This document shows, piece after piece, positions 1 through 11,405 of a stretch of 64,000 nt of DNA (its first letter is position 1; the number at the start of each line of letters is the position of its first letter). The DNA is taken from assembly GCA_950295325.1 (NCBI GenBank), contig OX485806.1:23996001-24060000 (forward strand), written 5' to 3'. This DNA comes from Polytrichum commune (taxonomy: Eukaryota; Streptophyta; Polytrichopsida; Polytrichales; Polytrichaceae). Position numbers and translations under genes: made by a program. The notes beneath the pieces were generated by a model that made no database searches, was not told where the DNA came from, and worked only from the letters and a program-made list of their open reading frames with translations.

Positions 1-97
1 GCACCCACCTCCCCTCGGTGTGGGCGTGTTTTTTATTTGGTTTTATTCATTTTGGCGTTGGCTAAGTTGGCCTTTTGTCTCAAAACAAAAAAACAAA
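1..97 (+). repeat. 3' tail of a LINE retrotransposon
   Basis: The stretch ends in TTGGCGTTGGC, then a GGCCTTTTGTCTCAAAA block and an A-rich tract. The same tail (TTGGCGCTGGCC, then GGCCTTCTGTCTCAAAA) occurs at 15475-15525, and a looser version at 18265-18330. The one near 18300 follows LINE C-terminal coding sequence, so I read this as the 3' end of a + strand LINE whose body lies left of the window. That reading is inference from the shared tail. Confidence 0.5.
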
Positions 98-239
98 ATG
101 ATCCAATTTTCCAAAGAATAAATTGAAATGGGTATGAGCACTGCCACATGAATGTCTATCCAACCTAACTCATGACATCCAACCCGAGAATGCCATGGGG
201 GCTCCGCATCCCTAACATATGGTTTAACTTCACTAAGAG

Positions 240-1990
240 TAAAGTATTACGACCCAACAATGGATTTAGGGAAAGTACCCATAAATGTAACACTAAATTG
301 GACTAGCTCGAAAACTAACTTCCTTAAAATAACCTTCACTAACCACCCATTCTGACAACTCATCTTCTTGATTCTATACAAACCAACCCATTCTTGTGAA
401 GTGGGATGCGCTTCTTGCTGGAAAATAATCCTATCACAGAACAAATCATAGCGTTCTAGTAGTTTGATCCAAAAATCATAATAAACATTTGCAATGGAGA
501 ATTTGGTATGTGCTTCCTCCCATTCTAAAAAATCATTCCTCCCCGGATCCCAAATATCTCGAAAGTATCTCAAACCTTTACTATAAAGTACGAAGCCCCT
601 ATCCATCGTAATGCCGAAGTACAAACTTTAGTATTCAGTTTGCCACCAGAGGTTAAGTTGTAAAATATCGTCCAAGCAAGACGGAGAAAGAAAAGTCATT
701 GTGCGTGCCATCACCTTCCATCATTGAGCAATATGACGCCAAACTTTTGACCCGCCTTTGATAGAGAAGTTAGGAGAGAACAACTAGAGAGAGAAGAGCC
801 CCATGAACCATGCTAAGAAGGTTGGACTTGCTTAATGTGGTACCTCAACAAGATTTGCATAATCAACTTGGTTGGGTAAAAGTGCTTGAATGATCCACTT
901 ACTTATGAGTGCTTGCATTGCATCCTCCTGGGAAGTAAGATTGAGACCTCCAACTTCCTTCAACATCACACAATCGTCCCAACACACCCATTCTCTTGGA
1001 GTGTTCTCAAACCCTGACTAGAGGTAATTATGCAACAAAGCCTGAATTTTCCTCAAGATTTTCTTGGAACCAACCCAACCCACAATGAATTACCAAAGGG
1101 ATGACATCAACACCTTATTCACAATGAGTAATCTGCCAACAAGCGATAGCTTTGTGGAACTCTAGTACTTGAGTTTGGCCTTGAACCTATCCACAAGAAT
1201 TTGGTTGACATCTTGTAGCTTAAGATTCAAGCCGAAAGGAATGCCGAGAAGCTCGGACAAATCTCCGGTGGCAACCCATTATTATTGATATTTCTCCACC
1301 CAACCCGGTTGAGTACCACATCTGCACCAATATGCCACATTTTTGTGCTAGCCAATCTCCAGGCTAGAGGCAAGCCCAAACTTCCAAAGAATCCCCACAA
1401 GATTATCCATGCTAGCCTCTTTCACTCTCACTTTAAATGAAGTATCGTTTGCATATTGGCTAATTGTTGGGTATGGCATTGAGGAAGGGAAATGCCTCCA
1501 ATACGGCCAGTCCTTACCACAATTTTGACCGCAACATTCAATGCTCCTGCAACTATAATAAAGAAGTAACGAGCTAGGGGGCAACCCTAACGAACTCCTC
1601 TATCTAATCTAAAAAGTTGTGTCATTTGGTGGTCAATATTGACAAAGATCAATGCATCACATAACAACAATCTAATCATATTAATGAAGGAGTTAGGCAT
1701 CCCTAATTTCTTCATAACTTGAAACATGAAGGTCTAATCAACTTTATGATATACTTTGTTAAAGTCAAGATTAAAAAATATTAAGTCCTAACGTGACTCC
1801 TTAGCCCATTGAATTTACTCATGTGTAAGGAGAATGTTATTTAAAATGAATTTGAAAAGGAGGAAAGTAGTTTGGTCATAGTCAATTACCTCCACCAAAA
1901 ATGGTTGAAGACGCCTTTGTATAGCTTTAGTGCAAATCTTGTAGGTGGTAATGAATAAAGTGATAGGCCTCTAGTTTTGTCAATGAAATG
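240..1990 (-). pseudogene. Decayed L1-like LINE reverse transcriptase (ORF2 fragment)
   Basis: Read on the minus strand, this is broken LINE ORF2. Near 1740-1775 is a segment resembling the first catalytic aspartate block (LDFNKVYHKVD). Near 1572-1600 is GVR-stop-GCPLA, matching the GVRQGCPLAP block with one Gln codon turned into TAG. Near 1435-1460 is QYANDTSF, matching the YADD catalytic box with the first Asp changed to Asn. It is followed by a segment like the usual FGLASGLEINW block. Segment 247-624 reads as the C-terminal part. Stops and frameshifts separate these blocks, so no active enzyme is possible. An intact protein would copy LINE RNA at a nicked target site. The L1-like class rests on motif spacing only. 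Confidence 0.7.
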
Positions 1991-2009
1991 GGAGATTGAG
2001 TTCATTTCA

Positions 2010-3420
2010 ATCCCATGTGGCCCCTTTCAACAATGTGAGGTACTAAACCTCCAAGCAACCTAGCTATTTTGAAGTAATTAACTTTAGGCTAGAAAACTTT
2101 GCATGATAACTAAGGTAGATGGTCTTCAATGCATGGTTAGTTGTTCCGACTAGCCTAGTCCTCCTAGGATATGCAGCATGCGATTAGTATGAGGTGATTA
2201 GCAAATCCAAACTAAAGTCGTTGCCATTTTCCTCATTTTTTGGAGATCATATGAATATCTTATTCATTATTAAAATGGGGATTCTCGTACTCTTTAAATA
2301 ATTATATAGTCAATCACCCATTGATGTTGAATATTAAGCTTAGAATGGTTACCATATTTTGAACATGCAATCCAATCTCGTTTAAACACATGTATTTCTG
2401 GTATTCGTTCTTGGAATCACACCAAACCACAAACTATTCAAGTATAGGTGTTCAATTACGGTAAGCAAACAAATTAGGCACCTTTACCTTACTCTAGAAA
2501 TTTGATGTATTGAAACCACAAAATACTTAGGTGTGCCCTTGTAACTCCATTGTGCATATGATATACTATGGCCCGCATTATTCATCATTGACCCACAAGA
2601 TAAGTAAATGGAAACGCAACATCCCAATAAGGACATTAACTACATAAATGATCTTGATATCACTTATTGGTAGTTAAAGACAACAACATGGGACACTTGT
2701 TATTATATGACAAATCATGAAGGCTAAGTACTACAATCAACACGGCACATCAAATCGAATGCTACACACTAAATCATATAGTTTACATAACATTGTAGGG
2801 CATACAAGTGAATTCCATGAATGTAACTATCACAGCATTTGGCACTTGTCTCCAAAGCATAACTCATAACTTTATTCCATCCCGTAGAAATAAATCTACA
2901 TCATCTATAGTCATTCAAGCATCATTTTGTTTTTTCCTTTGAAATCTTCAAGAAAAAATTCATGTTCAAACTGTTCCTTTATGGTGTTGACCCACAATTG
3001 ACCTATTTTGAGAACATAGATCCAAATTATGAGACATTTAGGGGTTAAGCATCTCAAGGCTAAAATACCGCTTGGATGGGCAACATATCTACCACCTAAT
3101 TTTGGTTGTGCCTTACCACCTTACCTCATCAACAAAAGGATAACCGGATAAATCGGTCATTCGTTGAAGACTTTGAGAACCAAAGGATCACAAAGGCCCT
3201 CCAATGCAAAGTCAAAGGCATCCCAATGTCCCAATTGTGATGGAAAAAGAGAATAACTCCTAAGATATCTTTGATAGTCCCCACATGACACTACAAGGAG
3301 GTAGGGGTACTTTGACATGAAAACGGTGGGGTCCCATGACATGAAGATTTTTGTGTTGAGCCAACAAGGATGAATAGTGTTTAGTGATTTTTTTCCCATA
3401 TACGGGAGTTCCACCATTTT
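2010..3420. other. AT-rich stretch without a supported gene
   Basis: I see no protein family in either strand. The only structure I can support is the segment near 2636-2795, which has a diverged relative at 22976-23115. The short minus-strand frame at 3157-3426 has no motif I recognise. Confidence 0.5.
2636..2795 (+). repeat. Diverged dispersed repeat, copy 1
   Basis: The order of short shared words (AAATGATCTTG, then a TTGGTAGT/TTGGCAAT block, then a CACTTG block, a GAAGG block, a CACGGCACAT/CATGGCACAT block and GAATGC) matches 22976-23115 in the same orientation. It is too diverged to assign to a class. Confidence 0.4.
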
Positions 3421-3757
3421 TGTCATGCAAAAGGTCTCTGAAGATTTTCTTATATTTTTGGCAACTCGATAGTGCTAGATTCTATGTTTACTCATTAGTT
3501 ATAGAAACCATTCAAGCTACTCATTAGATATAGATTCCATGTATTTATTGATTGCACATGGAGAAATGTTCTCTCTTTGTTTACTTTGGAGATCTTCTTA
3601 TAATGATGTACTTCCCCTCTTCTAAATTGTTATCTACTTGGCCACTTACCCAAGCTTACTCACTTATTTGATTCCAATTTTATTGTTGATAGTTCATGAA
3701 GGAATGTCCTATCTTTGCGAAGTTTTAGAGATCTTCTAGATCTAGATGTGAGCCACC

Positions 3758-4425
3758 TTAGATGGGGAGAGGGAATTACCGCATACAAGTCCGTGTCTCA
3801 TTAATCCAACACAAAAACCTTGAAATAGTGAATTGTCCATATATATATATATATTTATATATTTAAAATTATTTAGACACCTGAAACAATTTTCAGCCAT
3901 GTGGGTTGGTTCCATGACCCTGGAATATGTAAATTATATTCTATGGGTCCTATGAACATAGTGAGAATATTCATTTGCTATTTATGCACTCAAATTGACA
4001 CTTGGAAATTTGGGTGGAGTTATACTCACAACATTATTCACCTGAATCATTGTTCAACATGGCACTATTCACATGAAGCATGTTCATCTCGGTATTATTC
4101 ACTGAAAACACTATTCATAGCAACACTATCACTGAAAATACTGACACCATTTACAACATTCATACCAACACCATCATTATTCGTATCGGCATCGGTTTCT
4201 TCCTATTATTTAAGTTTCTTCCCATGAGTGTAAGATAGTGGAGTCCCATGTCAAATGCTAAATAGAATGAAACACAACCATGCAACTGAATAATGTTATC
4301 CCATATGTAGGTTTGAAGACCCCAAATTAGTCTAGTCCAAGTCATTTGAGATGAATCTGCCAAAAATCTATAGGGGACAAGTTTTTATGTTGGATGGATG
4401 AGAGGTACTTTACTTGATAAATCCT
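3758..4425. mobile_element. Fold-back (MITE-like) element, copy 1
   Basis: The left end GAGAGGGAATTACCGCATAC, followed by a TCTCATTAATCCAACA block, is mirrored at the right end by ATGTTGGATGGATGAGAGGT. The middle holds the family core AGTCCAAGTCATTTGAGATG. The same arrangement recurs at 5751-5985 and, in opposite orientation, at 26871-27155. No transposase is encoded, so it would be non-autonomous. Superfamily not determined. Confidence 0.5.
3837..3872. repeat. AT microsatellite
   Basis: Alternating AT run with one TTTA interruption, inside the fold-back element. The related position in the second copy (5682-5707) is also an AT run. Confidence 0.85.
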
Positions 4426-4516
4426 TGCAATTCAAGGTAAATCCTTACTTGATAAAAATCCATACATTCCAAGGTAAAAGTGGGCTTCCCATTTAGAATG
4501 GTTAGAGCACTATCTT

Positions 4517-4662
4517 GTACATGTGTAGTGCAATGAGTTGGTGACTTAGGCACCAAGTGGGCCCATGAAGTGCAAGACTTGAATCCCTTGGCCACCACCA
4601 ATGGCCTAGTTTTGTAGGTGGCTATGTACCTAGGCTCTGGTCCATGTTATGCATGCTTTTTA
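4517..4662 (+). repeat. tRNA-derived SINE-like unit, copy 1
   Basis: It contains GTGCAATGAGTTGG, like a tRNA D-arm (box A region), followed about 45 bases on by a weak GACTTGAATCCC box-B-like block, then a conserved GGCCACCACC body shared with 6041-6212. In this copy the box B is degraded compared with the second copy. A pol III origin is inference from box order and spacing. Confidence 0.45.
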
Positions 4663-5681
4663 ACGAGATGACTATAAATATTGAATTCGTAAAACTTACC
4701 ACTAGAAAGCATCGACAAAAATCACAATCCAAAATTTACCACAAACCAAAATTACCATGTTGAAACAAAGAGTTTGTCAGTGTTTGAAAATAAAATCTTG
4801 AGAGTGGCTATGTCCAAAAAGAAGATAGGTCCAGGATGGCTGATGGTTGACATATGTGGCCTTGATGAACCACACATGTCATGCTTAGCCATATGTGTCT
4901 TATTAGTGTCAAGAAAGGTGTCATAAGCACATGGTCCTCCTACTAGCACTAATTCAAAACATGGCTCTTTCAAACATTTGGCTTTGACATGGTTTTTTTT
5001 TGTGTCGAAATTCACACTCATTTGGACCACCGTTAAGGCCATTTTGTCACTTGGACCACCACTAATTTTGTGTTATGAATCTTCTATTTCTTGTTGGTCA
5101 TGCAAAAGTTCCGTGAAGTTCTTTGTTATATTTTTGGCTACTTATTAGATATAGATTCCGTTCAAGCTTACTCATAATATCTAGATACCATGTATATTAT
5201 GAATGTACAATATAAAGGAATTGATGTTCTATTTTTTTTGATTTAGCAATCTTCTTATCAATGTGTATGTTGGACAAATTTCATTAGACGTTCAACTTCA
5301 AATCCAAAGTATCACGTAATGTTTTCAAAAACAAAAAATGAATGTCAATTGACATCTACATATCCTTCTAAAATGTCACCTCAATGTCACATGTCTAGTA
5401 GTACGTGTTATTTCAATTTCTAACGTGTCCATTGATGTGTGGTTTTTCCCTTCACAAGTCACACTACATGTCAATTTCTAAATTGCGCATGTCAATTGAC
5501 GCACATTTTGTTGTGTGCAAGTTTTTGCATGTCAAAAAACTTGCAAAAACTTTGTCAAAAATACACATTGTTTCTTATAGTGATATATTTCCCCTTCTCC
5601 AAATTGTTATATTGTTGGCTACTCACTCAAGCTTACACACTAGATTCGATGTTATTTATTGAATGATCGTGAAGGAATGTA

Positions 5682-5707
5682 CTATATATATATATATATA
5701 TATATAT
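5682..5707. repeat. AT microsatellite
   Basis: Uninterrupted TA dinucleotide run followed by a T tract. Confidence 0.9.
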
Positions 5708-5750
5708 TTTTTAGAGCTCTAGATCTAGATGTGAGTCACCCTCCTAAGTA

Positions 5751-5985
5751 ACTAGTATGCGAGAGAGGAATTTACAACATACATGTGTATCTTTCATTCA
5801 CCCAACATAGAAGTATGGAAATAATAAGTAGCCCATATTTTGCTTCTTTTTAGTTATATAAACACCAAATTTAGGTTTAAAGACCCCAAATTGGTCTAGT
5901 CCAAGTCATTTGAGATGAATTTGCCAAAAATCTATAGGTGACAAGCTTTTATGTTGGATAGATGGGAGGTACTTTACTTGGTAGA
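5751..5985. mobile_element. Fold-back (MITE-like) element, copy 2
   Basis: Left end GAGAGAGGAATTTACAACAT, followed by a TTCATTCACCCAACAT block. Right end ATGTTGGATAGATGGGAGGT. About 235 bases, with the same core word GTCCAAGTCATTTGAGATG as copy 1. It is probably closer to the original size of the family than copy 1. Confidence 0.5.
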
Positions 5986-6040
5986 TTCTTACATTACAAC
6001 ATAAAAGCATCCTTCACATAAAAAGTGCTTCAAAGCCTTC

Positions 6041-6212
6041 ATTTTGCACATGCGCGGTGCAATGAGTTGGTATCTGAGATACTGAAGTGCGGGCCATGAG
6101 GTTTGAGGTTCAAAACCCGTGGCCACCACCCTTGCCCTGACCATGTAGGTGGCCATGTGCCTTAGGTAACTTGGGTGGGAAGGGCCTACCAATGTGTTAG
6201 ACATGCTTTCAT
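6041..6212 (+). repeat. tRNA-derived SINE-like unit, copy 2
   Basis: Box-A-like GGTGCAATGAGTTGG at 6056-6070 and box-B-like GGTTCAAAACC at 6107-6117 have tRNA-like spacing. They are followed by GTGGCCACCACC and a body ending near ACATGCTTTCATG. The copy at 4517-4662 shares the body. No clear A tail or target duplication is visible, so the boundaries are approximate. Confidence 0.5.
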
Positions 6213-6299
6213 GGGATAAGTATGATTTTTCTAAAAATTACTCTTGGGAGTTATCAACAAAATTTATTGCACAAAAGTCATCATGGACTAGAAAATTAC

Positions 6300-9230
6300 C
6301 ATGTTAGAAGAAAGAAATTGTTAGTGCTACAACAATTTTGGTTTGTGTCAAAAGGGGGATGACCCTTAGCACACAACCCGAACAATGCTCTTTGGACCAC
6401 GCTAGGAGCCATGAACCAAAATTTGAACACGCATCAAACGGACGCTTTTTGGCTCTTTTGTGTCGAAACAAGTGTTCAAAAGACGCGTGTTTTGTACTAG
6501 TGTGGTGTGCGTTAGAGTTCCAATTTATTTCATGTTGACCCACAAAAGCCGGAATCTTCCCATTTCCTTTATGCTTTACACTTTATTCTCATCAAGCATC
6601 TAGAGTAGAGGCACTTATGACTTATCACTTAAGAGATTTTGCGCCAAATCTAGAGATGTATAAGGAAGTGTAATTTTTTCATGTGTAGGAAAATAGATAT
6701 CAGGAGGACTACAATTTTTCGTGTTAATATTGTTCCTTAAATTGAAAATACTATGAATTTTTGGAGCCAAAAGTTGGCATCAACATATTACCAGTGTCTA
6801 GAGTCTATCATAACTACTCATTCCTCGTCACTTTAGCACTCAAAACATGACATGTGTCATGGCACTATTGGTCCGGCCTTATTGAAATTCACTCCCAGCC
6901 TTATCAAAATTTTGGTATCCTATAGATTGCCAATGGGGTCCTGATCAAGAATAGGCACCTGCACTATACATCGGTTAAAAAATAAACATAAACATAATTG
7001 GGTTCTATGAGTACATGTGTGTTGGGTGCATAATGCACAATGAAATGCCATTTGGATTTTTGATGCAAAGCTAGCAACAACCCCCCAAACCACATTGCTT
7101 CGTTGGTTTTTTTTTTACCCCTTCCAAGTTTTTTTTTAAAAGGAAAAACTCACCTTACTGTTTTTGGTGCAATTTGGCCTCATCAAGCCATAAATTTTAT
7201 ATTCATTGGCCTCGTTGCCCCACTCATTGACATATAAGGTTAACTGTTTTGTGGAAGTGTGTTCTAACACACAACTTTGTGGTATTGTGATTCTTGATTC
7301 AATTGGGCAAAAATAACATGCCATCGCACAAAACATTGCACTATAGTACTCCTAGGTGAGATCCTATTTACATGCCACATACTCGCACAACATTCATCTG
7401 GTTGTAGTTGTAGTAGTAGAGAATGTGGATTCGTGCCCTTTCAGATGCAATGGTTTAGCGAGAGGGAATTGCTACACACAAGTGCACATCTTCTCCATCT
7501 TTGTTATCACGTTTTCATTGAATGAAGTAATAAGAAGTATGCGCGCATGCAATTATTCTCTTGCCCATTGGCTGGCAGCAGCCTCCAAGTCATATGTCAC
7601 TACACCCACAATCACCAAAAATAAGAGTGCCATACATAACATAATGATGATGGCATTTTGAACCCCGCGTCACATTTGACCGTCACATTGCCCTCACAAT
7701 TTGCTCCTTCACCACTTGAAACCCTTAAGAGTCAAAAAACGCACCAAGTCCTGTTTATCGATTCACGGGACTTCAAATGCATGGCGGTTTGTGTTGGTTT
7801 TGGATCATACGCCTACCTACCTCGACGTGACCTTCAATGACATGGGTTGAAAACGTAGAAACGGCCACAAAGGTTAAACTTATTAGTAGCATGTGTTAGT
7901 AGGCGGCCCGAAACACTTGAAAAGCCCACACTTGGATGAGCGCCCCCCACCCCTCTCCCTCCAGTCACTCATAGGTCACAAGCTACCCAACCCAAGACAG
8001 ATCGGGGCGAAATAAACCGTACACTGGCATCTTGAAGGCATGGTTGCAGTCGTCCACCAAGGAACCAATTATATGAGTTGGTTCGCCCTCCCCCCAATCC
8101 ACTTAAGACACCTTCCTAACCCGTTTCCATTACGATATTTCCCATGAAACAATATGGCATCTGCGAACGCGGGCATGGTCGCAAAAGAGACACTCCCAAA
8201 ACCCTACCGAAAGCGCGCTCCTAGCTAGCTAGCTTGCTTCCTTCCTTCCTTCCTAGTAGCCATATATACTAGTCGAAGGGAGCTAATTGGGCGGGCCGAG
8301 ATACGGATGGATAAACCCACATGCTCCCAATGATTTGAGATGCATGCAGCAGGAGCAGGCCCGCCCTCCCGCTCGAGAGTGTAGGAAAACATGGATAATT
8401 AGTTAGTAGATCCCTTGCCTACCAATGCAGCAACCGCAACCGGGCCCTCCTCCACACGGAATCCAAAACCTCGTACGGCTCACCATGGGGCCAACTTCAT
8501 ACTACATATATACATACTACCTTCATACCTCTACCAGTAGCCTGTAAGTTAGCAAGCTAGCTAGCCCCCTAGTACAACAATTATTATGCTGTTGTGGTAT
8601 TGAGTCGCTCCAGATCCGCGTCTTTGTTGGAAGTTATTAGTCGTCCCCACTCTTGACCCCTGCCGCCTGCCGAAGTAGGCGGAGGGCCTCGTTCTTATCT
8701 TGATGATGATCTCCAACTCGATCGGCCTCATTCATATATATATGTATATGTATATATATATATAAGTATGTATATATATCCTCGTTTGTGTTTTACTTCC
8801 ACTGTTTCGCTGAGCCAATCCCCAAGCCACCCAGATTCCAGTTGGTCTTCCAGTCTGCCTGCGTGCCTGCCTGCCTGTTCACTTTGTTTTGCTTGGAGTC
8901 CTCGCTGGACCCATGCCCATGCCCAGCTGGACCCCACTTTCCTTCCACTTGTTACTATTATTATCGGCAGCAAGGCCACCCCAACATTTCCTGCAGGAGG
9001 GTCGACGCCACTTGAGCTAACTGTCACTCCAAGACAGCACTTGTTCTTATCTACAATTTAGCCAAGCACATGAAGGGGGGGGGGGGGGGGGGGGGGGGGG
9101 AGGCCGCCCTTTTATAACCGATTTTTATTCGCCGTAACTTATCACCCCCTACTGCACTACTTATTACACTAACGCAGTGGCCCACCAGCTGGACCGCATG
9201 CAGTACCCCCTTTCCTCTCGTTACACCATG
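6300..9230. other. Stretch with no recognised gene, partly GC-richer
   Basis: 6300-7660 is AT-rich and featureless apart from GAGAGGGAATTGCTACACAC near 7463, which resembles the end of the fold-back elements. From about 7850 to 9060 the composition becomes richer in GC, with words such as GCGGGCATGGTCGC, AGCTAGCTAGC and CTTCCTTCC runs, an AT tract near 8735-8785 and GCCTGCCTGCCTG near 8865. Open frames of 75-99 codons overlap on both strands at 8728-9061, but they lack recognisable motifs and contain microsatellite-coded residues. I do not call them genes. This could be an edge of a host gene or an old element. Confidence 0.4.
9075..9100 (+). repeat. Poly-G run of 26
   Basis: Twenty-six consecutive G. 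Runs of this length are slippery in both amplification and sequencing, so the length should be treated as approximate. Confidence 0.9.
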
Positions 9231-9231
9231 T

Positions 9232-10746
9232 GTCGAAGTAGCCTGGTCGATGGGGAACACTGGTTGCTGCTGCTGTGTTACCATGCGCATGCTAGTGGAA
9301 GACCCTTCCATTTTGGTAGGAGTTCCTGTCTTGTATGCACTGGTTAAACTGCAATATGTGTGTTACATCTTGTGAGGATATTGTGAGTAGGATAGGGAAA
9401 TAATTTATTGGTAGCAGTAATTTCTAGAAAGAGATGTATTTTCCTTATCAAATGGGACTCCTACAGCGTAGGATCAACGATCACCCCTAGTGTCGTAGCC
9501 TAGTCGATGGCGAACATTGGTTGTTGCTGCTTTGTTACCATGCGCACGCTAGTGGAAGCCCCTTCCATTTTGGGAGGAGTTCATGTCTTATATGCACTGC
9601 TTAAATTGCAATGTGTGTGTTACATGTTGTGAGGATATTGTGAGTAGGATAGGGAAATAATTTATTGGTAGCAGTAATTTCTAGAAAGAGATGTATTTTC
9701 CTTATCAAATGGGACTCCTACAGCGAAGGATCAACGATGGCCCCTAGTGTCGTAGCCCAGTCAAGGGCGAACACTAGTTGCTACTGCTTTGTTACCATGC
9801 ACACGCTAGTGGAAGACCCTTCCATTTTGGTAGGAGTTCATGTCTTATATGTATTGATTAAACTGCAATGTGTGTGTTACATCTTGTGAGGATATTGTGA
9901 GTAGGATAGGGAAAATTTTATTGGTAGAAGTAACTTCTAGAAAGAGATGCACTTTCCTTATCAAATGGGACTCATACACCGTAGGATCAATGATCAGCCC
10001 TTGTGTCGTAACCTAGTCGAGGGCGAACACTGGTTGCTACTGCTTTGTTACCATGCGCACGCTAGTGGAGGACCCTTCCATTTTGGTAGGAGTTATTGTC
10101 TTATATGTATTGGTTAAATTGCAATGTGTTATATCTTGTGAGGATATTGGGAGTAGGATAGGAATATTTTATTGATAGCAGTAACTTCTAGAAAGAGATG
10201 CCTTTCCTTATCAAATGGAACTCGTATAGCTAGGATCAACAACCGGCCCTAGTGTCGTAACCTAGTCGATGGCGAATTGGTTGCTACTTTGTTATCATGT
10301 GCACGCTAGTGGAAGACCCTTCCATTTTGGTAGGAGTTCATGTCTTATATGTATTGGTTACACTACAATGTGTTACATCTTGTGAGGATATTGTGAGTAG
10401 GATAGGAAAAAAATTATTGGTAGCAGTAACTTTTGGAAAGAGAAGCACTTTCCCTATCAAATGGGACTCCTACTGCCTAGGATCAACGATCAGCCATAGT
10501 GTCGTAACCTAGTCGATGGTGAACTGGTTGTTACTTGTTGCCATGTGCACGCTAGTAGAAGACCTTCCATCTTGGTAGGAGTTCTTGTCTTATATGCATT
10601 GGCTAAACTACAACGTGTTACATCTTGTGAGGATACTATGAGTAGGATAGGAAAATTTTCACTAGTAGCAATAACTTTTGGAAAGAGATGCATTTTCCCT
10701 ATCCAATGGGACTCCTACCACCTAGGATCAATGATCGGCCCTAGTG
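9232..10746 (+). repeat. Tandem array, six units of about 246-260 bp
   Basis: Units begin with GTCGTAGCC or GTCGTAACC followed by a TAGTCGA block (first unit variant) at 9232, 9492, 9749, 10005, 10254 and 10501. The last ends near 10746. Each carries CACGCTAGTGGAAGACC, a CCTTCCATTTTGGTAGGAGT-like block, TTGTGAGGATATTGTGAGTA and TCAAATGGGACTCCTA. Unit length falls along the array: 260, 257, 256, 249, 247, 246. No protein family is evident. Short frames recur because the unit itself recurs. Confidence 0.9.
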
Positions 10747-10760
10747 TGGGCATGGTTATA

Positions 10761-11205
10761 CACTCTACACTCCGTAGTATCACACATGTGGCAACCAAAG
10801 TGCACGTAATACTACGGAGTTTTGTAGTGTTAACATGGATGCGTGATACCATGGAATTAGTGTAGCATGTAACATTATGGAATAACACAAAGGAGATGTG
10901 AGGACAATTTGAATTCAATCTCCTGTCACTTGTGCTAGTGTGGTCCACTCCACTTGGCCTTCCCGGGCGATGTGGCGGACGCATGCACCAACATTCAACA
11001 AGTGGCATAAGAAGAAGACGAAGAATAATAAGAAGATGACACTCCACATGTTGACACATGGCGCAATGCGAAGGTGTGGGTTGTATTCTTGGGTGATTTG
11101 CATAAATGACAAATTTCATGATATAAGGGAGAGAAATGTGACAATAAGGAGTGAGATTTGAACTACGAACATCCGTTCCATGGGGTTTTGGGATATTAGA
11201 GAGTG
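10761..11205. mobile_element. TA-flanked MITE, right end lost in the N gap
   Basis: It starts CACTCTACACTCCGTAGTAT right after a TA. Internal words GTGGCAACCAAAG, ATTAGTGTAGCATGT and GAGAGAAATGTGA match 22283-22602 in order. The sequence stops at the gap just where the second terminal repeat should begin (…GATATTAGAGAGTG). It is longer than the other copy because of an insertion around 10905-11040. No coding capacity. Confidence 0.65.
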
Positions 11206-11405
11206 NNNNNNNNNNNNNNNNNNNNNNNNNNNNNNNNNNNNNNNNNNNNNNNNNNNNNNNNNNNNNNNNNNNNNNNNNNNNNNNNNNNNNNNNNNNNNNN
11301 NNNNNNNNNNNNNNNNNNNNNNNNNNNNNNNNNNNNNNNNNNNNNNNNNNNNNNNNNNNNNNNNNNNNNNNNNNNNNNNNNNNNNNNNNNNNNNNNNNNN
11401 NNNNN
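11206..11405. other. Assembly gap (200 N)
   Basis: Exactly 200 N, likely a placeholder of arbitrary size. Any frame crossing it is meaningless. It separates the MITE from the C-rich retroelement remnant. Confidence 0.99.

Larger units (their letters stand above)
3420..4760 (+). repeat. Large diverged direct duplication, left copy
   Basis: Collinear with 5095-6300. Shared landmarks in order: a TATATTTTTGGC block, TAGATATAGATTCC, AAATTGTTAT, GAAGGAATGT, TCTAGATCTAGATGTGAG, an AT tract, GTCTAGTCCAAGTCATTTG, ATGTTGGATGGATGAG, a GTGCAATGAGTTGG SINE-like block and AAATTACCATGTT. The left copy is longer because of an insertion near 3900-4200 containing short CACTATTCAC-like repeats. Either an old tandem duplication or two insertions of one compound repeat could explain it. 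Confidence 0.6.
5095..6300 (+). repeat. Large diverged direct duplication, right copy
   Basis: Partner of 3420-4760, with the landmarks in the same order. This copy lacks the ~400-base insertion of the left copy and has a long AT run in place of a short unique segment. The two copies differ at many positions, so the event is old. Confidence 0.6.

Noticed and set aside
8728-9061. Overlapping open frames on both strands
   Set aside because: They are driven by TA and CTGC microsatellites and have no motif or conserved partner.
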